58,292 bases of DNA from JAOABV01 sp039801465 (GTDB taxonomy: Bacteria; Hydrothermota; Tepidihabitantia; Tepidihabitantales; CAIPLT01). Every line of letters starts with the position of its first letter. The stretch's first letter is position 1. The stretch covers positions 1 to 58,292 of the forward strand of contig JBDRUT010000012.1 of the NCBI GenBank assembly GCA_039801465.1, read 5' to 3'. The notes below the pieces were generated by a model that saw only the letters and a list, made by a program, of their open reading frames with translations, ran no database searches and had not been told where the DNA came from. Positions 33,067-42,800 of the stretch are shown here, piece after piece. The position numbers were made by a program, and so were the translations under genes.

Positions 33067-34131
33067 ATGAAAATTATTGGTATTGACCCAGGAACAAAAA
33101 GTTTTGATTTGTTGGGGATTTTATTTGAGAATAAAAAAGAAAGGATTTTTTTAGACCAATCAATTCCATCAGAAATTGTTGCCCAAAATCCGGAGATTTT
33201 AATCGATGTAATCAAAAGTTATTTACCTGTAGATGCAATTGTTGGTCCTTCGGGATATGGTTTACCTTTAACTAAACTTGCTGACTGCACCGAAAAGATG
33301 TTAGAGCAAATATTGCCAATTGAGGGTGAAGACACCGGCGGTGTTTCTGTAAATGAAGGAATTAAGAGATTATTCTTTAAGATGAAAGAGATGAAACTGC
33401 CGGTCTATTTTACTCCCGGGGTGATTCATTTACCGACTGTTCCCGAATATCGAAAATTAAATCGTATGGATATGGGAACAGCGGATAAAGTTTGCGTTGT
33501 CGCTTTGGCAATAAAAGACCAAATGGAACGACTGCATCTTAGGCCGGGCTTAACATCATTCATTTTGCTGGAAATGGGCTATGGCTTTACTGCTGCAATT
33601 TCAGTGATTCGTGGTCAAATTGTTGATGGTTTAGGCGGAACTTCAGGATTTCCGGGATTTCTGGGAACAGGTCATTTGGATGGAGAATTAGCAGTTAGAC
33701 TGGGTAAACAAAAACAGGCTGTCCTATTTACTGGCGGTGCAAATAGTTTGGCAAAAAATCCCATAAAAGACATTAACGAAATCGGAAAACATAAACCAGT
33801 GCTTTCTCTGTTAATTGAAAGTGCAATTAAAGATATTGCTTGTCTTTTGGCTACAAATTTAAATCCTTATGAGATAATTATTTCGGGAAGATTATCCCGC
33901 GTTCCAGTAGTATATGATAATTTGATGCGACAATTGTATCGCCGGTTTCCTAAAATTGCTAAACACAGAATCCAGCGCAAAGCAAAAATTGCCAAAGAAG
34001 CAGCTGAAGGCGCAGTAATTTTAGGTGCTGGTATTGTTGGCGTGAAGTATACGGATATTTTTAAGGTTCTTAATATTGCTAAGGCAAAAGGCACAATGTA
34101 TGATTATATCAAACTAAAAACTCAGGACTAA
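33067..34131 (+). CDS. DUF1464 family protein (ASKHA-fold putative kinase)
   Basis: This 354-residue protein begins KIIGIDPGTKSFDLLGI, the phosphate-1 loop of the actin/sugar-kinase fold, and continues with VDAIVGPSGYGLPL, EDTGGVSVNEGIKRLF and ILLEMGYGFTAAISVIRGQIVDGLGGTSGFPGFLG. That pattern is DUF1464 (PF07318), best known from archaea and loosely annotated as butyrate-kinase-like. The start at 33067 has TAGGAG 5-10 nt upstream; an ATG at 33040 would add nine residues. Its substrate is not known. It leads the plus-strand run DUF1464-ruvX-mltG with short gaps. Confidence 0.78.
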   Translation: MKIIGIDPGTKSFDLLGILFENKKERIFLDQSIPSEIVAQNPEILIDVIKSYLPVDAIVGPSGYGLPLTKLADCTEKMLEQILPIEGEDTGGVSVNEGIKRLFFKMKEMKLPVYFTPGVIHLPTVPEYRKLNRMDMGTADKVCVVALAIKDQMERLHLRPGLTSFILLEMGYGFTAAISVIRGQIVDGLGGTSGFPGFLGTGHLDGELAVRLGKQKQAVLFTGGANSLAKNPIKDINEIGKHKPVLSLLIESAIKDIACLLATNLNPYEIIISGRLSRVPVVYDNLMRQLYRRFPKIAKHRIQRKAKIAKEAAEGAVILGAGIVGVKYTDIFKVLNIAKAKGTMYDYIKLKTQD

Positions 34132-34148
34132 TCTTTAGATAATTAACT

Positions 34149-34565
34149 ATGGGAAGGATTTTGGCAATTGATTACGGCAAAAGGAATATCGGTTTAGCAG
34201 TTTCCGATGAGACGAAAACGATTGCTTATGGTATTGAGAACATCAACTATAAAAATGAACAAACTGCAATTGAAAAATTACAAGTTATCATTAAAGAAAG
34301 AAATATTGAGAAGATTGTCTTAGGTTATCCAATAGCAATGTCAGGTAAAGATACTCAAATCAGCCAATTGGTGCTGGATTTTAAGAAGGTTTTAGAAGAC
34401 AAATTCAATCTACCAGTAATATTATTTGATGAGAGATTTACTACGGAAATATCTAAGCGGATTATCAAAGAGAAAGGGAAAAAGTCTCAAAGCTCCAAAG
34501 CGTTAATTAATAAACTATCTGCAGTAGTCATACTTCAGGATTTTCTTGCTGGAATAAGAAAGTGA
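34149..34565 (+). CDS. ruvX: RuvX/YqgF pre-16S rRNA nuclease family protein
   Basis: This 138-residue RNase H-fold protein has GRILAIDYGKRNIGLAVSDE at its N-terminus with the first catalytic Asp, VLGYPIAMSGKDTQISQ in the middle and LFDERFTTEISKR with the D-E-R-x-T-T motif at ~97. YqgF processes the 5' end of 16S rRNA; the older name is putative Holliday junction resolvase. It starts 17 bp after DUF1464 and overlaps mltG by 4 bp (GTGA). Confidence 0.93.
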   Translation: MGRILAIDYGKRNIGLAVSDETKTIAYGIENINYKNEQTAIEKLQVIIKERNIEKIVLGYPIAMSGKDTQISQLVLDFKKVLEDKFNLPVILFDERFTTEISKRIIKEKGKKSQSSKALINKLSAVVILQDFLAGIRK

Positions 34566-35533
34566 TTTTTATAAAAAAACACTTCGTACTTATTTTATTT
34601 GCTATTTACCTAACAATTTTAACTTGTGGGACAAAGACGAAAACAGATAGACATTATTCAAAAGAACATAGAATAAGAATTATAATCTATCCGGGTGAGA
34701 CCGCCAAGTCTGTGGCAGATAAGTTATATGAAAATAATATTATCCGTGACCGACAAACTTTCTTATTTTGGGCGAAGATTTTAGGATGCGACAAAAAGAT
34801 AAAATCCGGTCGTTACTATTTTTTGCCCAATACCAAAATAATCAACGCCCTAAAAATTTTAACCACTGGTGGCGAAAACCGAGCATTAGTTATTATACCT
34901 GAAGGCTATACAATAAAAGAGATTGCGCGTTTACTCTTCAATGAAGGTATCTGTGCTGAAAATGATTTTATTCACGAATGTAGTAACAAAAGTTTACTCA
35001 ATTCTTTAAATATAAAAGCAAGTTCAGCTGAGGGTTATCTTTTTCCGGATTCATATGACTTCATAATCCCTTCTGACCCGAAAAATATTATTTCAATAAT
35101 GGTTAATAGATTTTGGCAGGTCTATCAAGAAATTCATAACAATAAATCTTTGGATACGGTTTTGATAATTGCATCCTTAGTAGAAAAAGAAGCGAAATTA
35201 GATTCAGAACGACCGATAATCGCTTCAGTATTTTACAATCGGCTAAAAAATAAGATGCCATTACAATCTTGTGCGACTGTCCAGTATGTTTTACCGATGC
35301 ATAAAGAGCAATTGAGTATTGAGGATACAAAAATTAATTCTCCGTATAATACCTATATTCATTTAGGATTACCGCCAACACCAATTTGTAATCCAGGAAA
35401 AGCGTCATTAATTGCGGCAATAAAGCCAGCAAAGACTGATTATTTATATTTTGCGGTGAATGCTAATGGAGCACACTTTTTTTCTAAAACTTTCTCTGAA
35501 CATCAGAAATTTTTGCGACGCCGAAAGAAATGA
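34562..35533 (+). CDS. mltG: Endolytic murein transglycosylase MltG (YceG)
   Basis: This 323-residue envelope protein has an N-terminal hydrophobic anchor (HFVLILFAIYLTILTCG, residues ~6-22), a LysM-like region (YPGETAKSVADKLYENNII, ~43) and the YceG catalytic part. The latter includes EGYLFPDSYDF (~160), the catalytic-Glu motif ASLVEKEAKLDSERPIIASVFYNRL (~213) and SPYNTYIHLGLPPTPICNPGKASL. It cleaves nascent glycan strands and is thought to end elongation. The start is GTG in a GTGA overlap with ruvX. Confidence 0.93.
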   Translation: MIFIKKHFVLILFAIYLTILTCGTKTKTDRHYSKEHRIRIIIYPGETAKSVADKLYENNIIRDRQTFLFWAKILGCDKKIKSGRYYFLPNTKIINALKILTTGGENRALVIIPEGYTIKEIARLLFNEGICAENDFIHECSNKSLLNSLNIKASSAEGYLFPDSYDFIIPSDPKNIISIMVNRFWQVYQEIHNNKSLDTVLIIASLVEKEAKLDSERPIIASVFYNRLKNKMPLQSCATVQYVLPMHKEQLSIEDTKINSPYNTYIHLGLPPTPICNPGKASLIAAIKPAKTDYLYFAVNANGAHFFSKTFSEHQKFLRRRKK

Positions 35534-35654
35534 AGTTTTTCTGATATCCGAAATAATCAACATTGATATTTTTGATAGTGAATAGAAGCCGATATCGGAA
35601 TTAAAAAATCTTTTATCTCAGTTGAAATTTCTGATATTGCCGAATAGTTTGTAG

Positions 35655-35683
35655 TTGACAATATTATAGTTTTATTTTAATAT
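35655..35683 (+). promoter_or_regulatory. Promoter upstream of holA-leuS
   Basis: TTGACA (35655-35660), 17-bp spacer, TAATAT (35678-35683). This would give a leader of about 45 nt before holA. Confidence 0.55.
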
Positions 35684-35735
35684 GAATATCGCTTATAGAG
35701 AATAAAACATTTTTAGAATAGAAATTATTAAAATT

Positions 35736-36782
35736 ATGAAACGAGAAATGAAATCGACGAGTGTAACGAAAAATCCATTAAATCTACCAATGGATTTCTT
35801 TTTACGACAAATTCGGTCACAAAAGATTGCACCGGTTTATATCTTATTTGGAGCAGACCATCCAGGTAAAGAAGAGTTCATCTCAATATTAAAATCAGCC
35901 GGTAAATTCATCCTTGAGAATATTCAAATAAATCGTGAAGATGCTAATCGGACAGAATTGATTTCTGATTTGATTGCTAAAATTACTACTCAATCATTAT
36001 GGCAGGAAAGAATTTTGATAGTAATCAGAGATTTTCAAAACCTATCGCTGAAAAATCAACAAGAAGTGCTAAATCGTGTTAAAAATTTGCCGGCGAACTA
36101 TATTAATACTGTGGTCATTGAAAGTAAATATAGTAAAGAAACTGCAGGATTATTTAATCAATTAAAACTGCCTTTAATAAACTTTTATGAAATAGATATT
36201 AATAGTGCACTTCAACATTTGGATAGAATTGCTAAAGATTTTGGATTGCTCATTGATTATGAAGCAGGAAAATTGCTTATTGAGTTAATCGGAACAGATT
36301 TTTCTTTGCTTAAATCCGAGATTGCAAAAATCAAGACTTTTCTCGGTGAAAGACATCGGATTACAGTTGATGATGTGCTTTCGGCATGTGGCTACACCAA
36401 AGAGGTAAGTATTGACGATTTGATTAACGCAACCTTTTTAAGAAATAAGAGAGAAGCATTGGGTAATTTGTTTCAATTTAAGGATGACCCGAAAATGCCG
36501 GTAATAATTGTTAGTAGTTTAGCCAATATCGCCTTCCAAATTATGCAGATTCTGCTCGGAGTCAATCCGAATACAATAGGAATTAGCAAGAAACGTTTAG
36601 CCAATTTAGAAAAGCAAAGCCGATTATGGAAAAGAGAAGAGTTAAGTAGATTTATTATAGAGTTAGCAAAAATCGATAAGCAAATTAAGACTGGTTATCC
36701 TGAACCATTTGTGCTTTTGGAAAACCTATTAGTTAAATCAGGAAAAGATTTCGAATTTGACCGGACATCAGTAATTAAATAA
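35736..36782 (+). CDS. holA: DNA polymerase III delta subunit
   Basis: This 348-residue clamp-loader subunit shows the low-identity HolA pattern: IAPVYILFGADHPGKEEFISIL near the N-terminus, TQSLWQERILIVIRDFQNLSLKNQQEVL, and IAKDFGLLIDYEAGKLLIELIGTDFSLLKSEIAKI at ~160. It then has ITVDDVLSACGYTKEVSIDDLINATFLRNKREALGNL and a helical C-terminal collar domain. Delta opens the beta clamp. Met19 (35790) could be the real start, because the first 18 residues are poorly conserved. Its 3' end runs directly into the leuS leader. Confidence 0.88.
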   Translation: MKREMKSTSVTKNPLNLPMDFFLRQIRSQKIAPVYILFGADHPGKEEFISILKSAGKFILENIQINREDANRTELISDLIAKITTQSLWQERILIVIRDFQNLSLKNQQEVLNRVKNLPANYINTVVIESKYSKETAGLFNQLKLPLINFYEIDINSALQHLDRIAKDFGLLIDYEAGKLLIELIGTDFSLLKSEIAKIKTFLGERHRITVDDVLSACGYTKEVSIDDLINATFLRNKREALGNLFQFKDDPKMPVIIVSSLANIAFQIMQILLGVNPNTIGISKKRLANLEKQSRLWKREELSRFIIELAKIDKQIKTGYPEPFVLLENLLVKSGKDFEFDRTSVIK

Positions 36783-36791
36783 GGAGATACA

Positions 36792-36899
36792 ATGTCAGAA
36801 GATTTTATTCGTATCGAAAAAGAGATTCAAAAGTTTTGGCAAGAGCGTGGTATTTTTAGGAGAAACGGTTTAAGGTCGCTACTAAACTTTTTGATTTAA
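36792..36899 (+). CDS. leuS-derived leader ORF (partial duplication of leuS 5' end)
   Basis: This 35-codon frame has its own AAGGAG site and repeats the first 22 codons of leuS found 122 bp downstream: MSEDFIRIEKEIQ... against MPEDFIRIEKEIQ.... Four base differences are visible over that stretch and three are synonymous. It then diverges into RRNGLRSLLNFLI, whose last nine codons include TTA, CTA, CTA and TTG leucine codons before TAA. The stop lies 14 nt before the leuS ATG. The duplication is certain; translation and any leucine-sensing role are inference. Confidence 0.65.
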   Translation: MSEDFIRIEKEIQKFWQERGIFRRNGLRSLLNFLI

Positions 36900-36913
36900 T
36901 AAGGGAGAGAGAA

Positions 36914-39379
36914 ATGCCAGAAGATTTTATTCGTATTGAAAAAGAGATACAGAAGTTTTGGCAAGAGCGTGGTATTTTTAAGACGAACCCTAATCCGAGA
37001 AAGAAATATTATGTCTTAGTAATGTTTCCTTATCCTTCAGGTGATTTACATATTGGTCATTCACGAAATTATACTATTGGTGATACGGTGATGCGGTTTA
37101 AGAAAATGCGTGGGTATGATGTGCTACATCCATTTGGTTGGGATGCTTTTGGTTTACCAGCAGAAAATGCGGCGATTATTCATGGCATTCATCCGGAAAT
37201 TTGGACCAAGGAAAACATTGAAATTTCTAAAAAGCACTTGATGGATTTAGGAATTGGCTATGATTGGGATAGCGAAGTTACTTCTTGCGAACCGGAATAT
37301 TATCGTTGGAATCAATACTTCTTTATTAAATTCTATGAGCGGGGATTGGCTTATCGCAAAGAATCTTATGTTAATTGGTGTCCTAATTGTCAAACCGTTT
37401 TAGCAAATGAGCAAGTAAAAGATGGTCACTGCTGGCGTTCAACTTGTAATGCGATTGTTGAAAAGAGAAAATTAACCCAATGGTATTTTCGCATCACTGA
37501 TTATGCCCAGCGTCTACTTGATGGTTTGAAAGAACTAAAAGATTGGCCTGAATCAGTCAAAATTATGCAAGAAAATTGGATTGGCAGAAGTGAAGGCGTT
37601 GAAGTTTATTTCACACTTGAAGATGGTACTAAAGTGCCAATATTTACAACGCGGCCTGATACATTATATGGTGTGACTTTCATGGCATTAGCACCCGATG
37701 CACCTTTAGCAGAAACAATTGCTCAAGGAACATCACAAGAAAAACTTGTGAGAGATTATATCAATGAAGCACTAAAAAAATCTGAAGTTGACCGCACAGG
37801 CATTGAAACAGAAAAGACCGGAGTATTTACTGGTAGATATGCAATCAATCCAATAAATAATGAACGCATTCCGGTCTATATTGCGGATTTTGTCTTAGCA
37901 TCATATGGCACAGGTATGATTATGGCGGTTCCAGGACATGACCAAAGAGATTTTGAATTTGCCCAAAAATATAATATTCCAATTAAAGTTGTAATCAATC
38001 CACCAGGTGAAAAGCTCGACCCGAAAACTATGTCCTGTGCTTATGTTGATGAAGGCGTCATGGTTAACTCCGGACCCTTTGATGGTTTAAATAATCTTGA
38101 AGGCATTAAGAGAATTACTAAATATTTAGAAGAAAAAGGACTGGGCAAACGCACAGTCAATTATCGGCTAAAAGACTGGTTAATTTCCCGGCAACGCTAC
38201 TGGGGAACACCAATTCCAATGATTCATTGTGAGCACTGTGGAATTGTGCCTGTGCCGGAAAAAGATTTACCTGTGCTTTTACCCAAAACTGTTAAAGATT
38301 ATCAACCAAAAGGTAAATCAGTATTAGCCGGAGTCCCGGAATTTATTAATACAACTTGTCCGAAATGTGGTGGCAAAGCACAAAGAGACCCAGATACTAT
38401 GGATACTTTTGTTGATTCATCCTGGTATTTCTTACGGTACACGGACCCGAAAAATGATAAGATGCCATTTGACCCTAAAAAAGCCAATCAATGGATGCCG
38501 ATTGATGAATATATTGGTGGTATCGAACACGCAACTGGTCATTTAATTTACTTCCGATTCTTTACTAAAGTGCTTTATGATATGGGCATGCTAAATGTTG
38601 ATGAACCATGTAAAGTATTACATACCCATGGTATGGTGAAATTAAATGGCATAACAATGTCAAGTTCTAAAAGACATGGCATCTGGTTAGGTGATTTCTT
38701 AAAAGAACATGGTGCGGATGTCTGTAAACTTGCAGTCTTATTTTCTGCACCACCAGAAAAAGAGATTGATTGGACTAATGAGATGGTTATCGGTGTCAGT
38801 CGCTTCTTAAGCCGAATCCGAGCCTTATATGAGCAACATAAACCAATATTTGATATTATACCTAACATCCAAGAACACATAACGAACAAACCTGACGAAA
38901 GAAGACTGTATATCCGATTAAACCAGACAATAAAAAAGGTGATTGATGATTCAGAACGCATCCAATACAACACGGCAATTGCTGCGCTGATGGAGTTCTT
39001 AAATGATTTGACTGGATTTGAAAATAAACAGAGTCAACTTTTCCAACACGCGTTAGGTGTAATGTTAAGATTACTGGCACCATTTGCACCCCATATTGCG
39101 GAACACCTCTGGCTAAAACATTCGGGTAAAAAACATAGCATCTTTGAAGAGACTTTACCCGAGCCTGACCCCAATGCATTAAGTTTTGAAACGATTACGA
39201 TTCCAATTCAGATTCAAGGGAAATTACGCTCAAAAATAGATGTGGCAATAGACACACCAGAAGAAGAAATTAAACAACTTGCCTTGAATGATGAAAAAGT
39301 AAAGAAATACACAGAAGGTAAAACGATTAAAAAGATAATTTATGTGCCGAAACGGTTAATAAATATTGTAATATCGTAA
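36914..39379 (+). CDS. leuS: Leucyl-tRNA synthetase
   Basis: This 821-residue class I enzyme has the HIGH-type motif FPYPSGDLHIGHSRN at ~38-52, a zinc-type segment (NWCPNCQTVL...CWRSTCN) and the CP1 editing domain. The latter contains the T-rich FTTRPDTLYGVTFMALAP (~236) and GTGMIMAVPGHDQRDFEFA (~333). The catalytic DSSWYFLRYTDP is at ~500. The KMSKS position reads TMSSSKRHG (~581), so the first Lys and the Ser-Lys spacing differ from the consensus. The start at 36914 is set by GGGAGAG. A partial duplicate of its 5' end lies just upstream. Confidence 0.96.
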   Translation: MPEDFIRIEKEIQKFWQERGIFKTNPNPRKKYYVLVMFPYPSGDLHIGHSRNYTIGDTVMRFKKMRGYDVLHPFGWDAFGLPAENAAIIHGIHPEIWTKENIEISKKHLMDLGIGYDWDSEVTSCEPEYYRWNQYFFIKFYERGLAYRKESYVNWCPNCQTVLANEQVKDGHCWRSTCNAIVEKRKLTQWYFRITDYAQRLLDGLKELKDWPESVKIMQENWIGRSEGVEVYFTLEDGTKVPIFTTRPDTLYGVTFMALAPDAPLAETIAQGTSQEKLVRDYINEALKKSEVDRTGIETEKTGVFTGRYAINPINNERIPVYIADFVLASYGTGMIMAVPGHDQRDFEFAQKYNIPIKVVINPPGEKLDPKTMSCAYVDEGVMVNSGPFDGLNNLEGIKRITKYLEEKGLGKRTVNYRLKDWLISRQRYWGTPIPMIHCEHCGIVPVPEKDLPVLLPKTVKDYQPKGKSVLAGVPEFINTTCPKCGGKAQRDPDTMDTFVDSSWYFLRYTDPKNDKMPFDPKKANQWMPIDEYIGGIEHATGHLIYFRFFTKVLYDMGMLNVDEPCKVLHTHGMVKLNGITMSSSKRHGIWLGDFLKEHGADVCKLAVLFSAPPEKEIDWTNEMVIGVSRFLSRIRALYEQHKPIFDIIPNIQEHITNKPDERRLYIRLNQTIKKVIDDSERIQYNTAIAALMEFLNDLTGFENKQSQLFQHALGVMLRLLAPFAPHIAEHLWLKHSGKKHSIFEETLPEPDPNALSFETITIPIQIQGKLRSKIDVAIDTPEEEIKQLALNDEKVKKYTEGKTIKKIIYVPKRLINIVIS

Positions 39380-39897
39380 AGAGACAATAAGGTTAGTATT
39401 TTATTAAATATCCAATTTTATAGAATACGCCAGAGAGACATTCAGCAGAACAACCCCAAATTATATTCAATGTCTTCTTTAGCAAAAAAGCGATTCTGAA
39501 TCAAATCAGACTAACTTACAATTGTTTTTATCCTTTGACTTTTAAGTCCGAAAAAGTTATACATATAGTATAACAAAAATTTAAGTGGATTTTTTATCTA
39601 AGTCTTTGGATGCCATAAAATAAGATAAAAAACCGCAAAAATGATGGTATGACTCCCTCCACTGCGGGCTATGTTTTGAAGCTTGTGTAAAAGAATTGCA
39701 AAAATCAGGTATTAAAACAGGTATAAAAACTTGCTTAATAAGACATCGAATAAATTACCGGTTAAAATATTTTTTGCTAAGTTTTTTAGTAAAACTAATA
39801 ATATATCTTTTCGGTCGCATTTTCGGTCATTATTCAGCAAGTAAAAATACACACCATTGTGTGAGTCAGTTTCTCTATTTGAAATTTATTTTTTAAT
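39380..39897. other. Intergenic between convergent genes, nothing clear
   Basis: AT-rich sequence. A 66-codon plus-strand frame at 39696-39896 has no ribosome site and no recognisable similarity. No terminator hairpin or RNA gene stands out. Confidence 0.45.
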
Positions 39898-42800
39898 TTA
39901 ATTAACTATTAATTTAATCTCCTTTTGATTTGTGGTATCAGAATATCTTATGAAGTAGATACCTTTGGCAAGATTTTTAACAGAAATCTTCTTGGAATAT
40001 GAACCAGCAGTAAGAAATTCGTCAACTAATTTTTGTATTAATCTTCCGGATGCATCATATAATTTGATTGAAATCTTTTCGGGTGAAGGGGTCGTAAAGT
40101 AAATATTAAATATTGATTTTACTGGATTAGGAATAACATCAAACTTAAACTGATTTACAACTGGTTGCTCATTAGCAGTTATTGCAGTCTGCGAAATTGG
40201 TGGGATTTGTTCTATATCTTCTTTTTCTTTGCCAATTACCGGTCCATATCGCCAAAATTCGCGAGTATTATTTCCTTTGATAAGATAAATTGAATCGCAG
40301 GCAAATGCTAAACAACCGCCGGTTTTTGGTACACTCTTTTTATGCTGTCGGGGAATTGTTTCCATTGCTTGCCATCTGCCTGGGGTACCAGGGATGTATT
40401 TCCAAAAGTCACGATAGCCACCGCCTTTAATTACATAGAGTGAATTAAATACATTTACCATTCCACCGCCATCTTTTACTTTGGTCTTCTTACCAATCAT
40501 AGGATGTTTTTGGGGAATTGTCTCTTTATGATTCCAAGTACCGTTATTAATGTTATAAGCAAGAAAATAATTGAATTTAGCACCGCCTTTTAAGGCATAA
40601 ATTGTATTGCCCATTACTGCTAAACAACTACCATCTTTAAATACTTTATTATCTGGGGATAATGGTGGTGAAGTAAGCGAAGTCCAGTTATCGGTTGCAC
40701 AGTCATAAACAAAGAAATTGTTTGTGCCTGCTTTTTGACCACCGGCCAAGAGATAGACTTTACCGTCTTTATATACGAGGGATGTTCCGCCTTTTAGTCC
40801 TTTAACTGTCGGCACAAATTTTTTCGGCGTCCAGGTATTTCTCAAAATGTTGTACTGCCAGAATTCAAATGTACCTTTTCCTCTGGTGGCATAAATAAGT
40901 GAATCACCGTTCCAACATAATTTCGCGCCTTTGCCAATTTGCCTTTTATTAATTTTATCTGGATTGTCGGGTTTTCGACCATATGGTAGAGATTCACATA
41001 AAATCCAGGTATCAGCAGATACGATATATTTGTAAAACTCATTAGATTTATTGCCTCTAAAGGCAAAGACAAAAGAATCAGTTCCGACTATGGCACCTCC
41101 ATCTTTAATCTTTTTTGTCGGCACTTTTGTTGGTAAAGATTCTCTTCTTGCCCAGGTTGCTTGAGTCAGTACAAAACCAAAGAATTTGCCCCAAGTGCGA
41201 TAAGTATTGAATTTCTTTGTTTGATAATTTTCAGTCCAACCAGTGTAACTGAGTAACAGTTGATTTCTTAAACCACGGGCAAAGGTTGGTGCAAATTGGT
41301 CGCCATTTTGTACTGATACTGGAAATGAATCAACAACTTCGCCTGAAGTATTTACTTCCGCACCATATAAATCCCACGAAGTGCTGTTGCGCTCATCAGT
41401 CCAAACTACAATATAGTTAGTTCCGTTAAATATAACTGCGATTGGTAAATTTTCAATTACTGTGTGAGATGATGAAATTTGGAATCCGTCAGGGTCTAAA
41501 ACATTGCCTGAAGTATCTACTCGTGTGCCAAAAACATCTGAAACACCAGTTCGCCAATCCTGCCATGCCACTAAATATTCTGTGCCGTTAAAAGCGATTG
41601 CTGGTGAAGACTGCCAGAATTGGGCTGAAGATATTATAATTCCGTCTGGTTCTAAGACATTACCATTAGGGTTTACTCTGGCACCATAAATATCAGAATA
41701 ATCACCGCGGTCATCTTCCCAGACAACAAAATAATTTGTGCCGTCAAAAGCAACTTTTGGTGACCACTGGGATTTGGGAGCAGTTGAAATCGGAATACCT
41801 GTTGGGTCTAAGACCGTTCCATTTTTACCTACTCGGGCACCATATATATCAGATGTATCTGGGTTATTACGAAAGTCTTCCCACACCACAAGATAATTTG
41901 TGCCATCAAATGCAATTGCTGGCTCACCCTGACAATTAACCGCAGTTGAGATGGCAAATCCGTTTGGGTCTAAAACAAAACCAGATTGACTTACGCGTGC
42001 ACCATAAATATCAGCAACTCCATTTCGCTCATCAACCCAGACCACGAGATAATTTGTACCATCATATGCCACTGCAGGTCTTCCTTGCCATTTTACGACT
42101 GTATTAATTGGTATGCCAGCAGGGTTTAATATTATTCCGGTTTGAGTGATTCGAGCACCATAAATATCAGAATTTATTCCGTTGCGTTTATCTTCCCAAA
42201 CTATGAAAAAGTTTGTGCCATCAAATGCAGCAGATGGTGTCCATTGGTCATTACCCGCAGTAGATATTGCAATGCCTTGTGAATTCAGGACCACTCCGGA
42301 TTGACTTACTCTTGTGCCATAAATATCAGAATAATGTGGACTATTTCGGTTATCTTGCCAAATAACAAAATAATTTGTGCCATCAAAACTTACAGACGGT
42401 GGATATTGGTCAAAGCCGGTGGCTGACATCAAAATACCTGAAGCGTCCAGCACTACACCAGCTGAACTTACTCTTGCTCCATAAATATCAAAATAAGAAC
42501 CACTCCGATAATCAGTCCAAACTACTAAATAATTACTACCGCCAGAAACTATTTCCGGATAAAATTGGTCATTAGTTGCAGTTGATATTGGAATTCCACT
42601 CGCATCAAGAACTACACCTGCAGTAGTTACTCGTGTTCCATAGATATCAGATCCAATACCACTTCGGTAATCTTCCCAAACTACAAAATAGTTAGTATTA
42701 TCAAATGCAACTTTTGGAAGCCACTGGTTATTACTGGCAGTAGAAATTGCAATTCCTGATGGGTCTAAAACGACGCCGGATTGGCTCACTCTTGTTCCAT

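Noticed and set aside
39696..39896. 66-codon plus-strand frame downstream of leuS
   Set aside because: No ribosome site, ends against a convergent gene, no recognisable protein.
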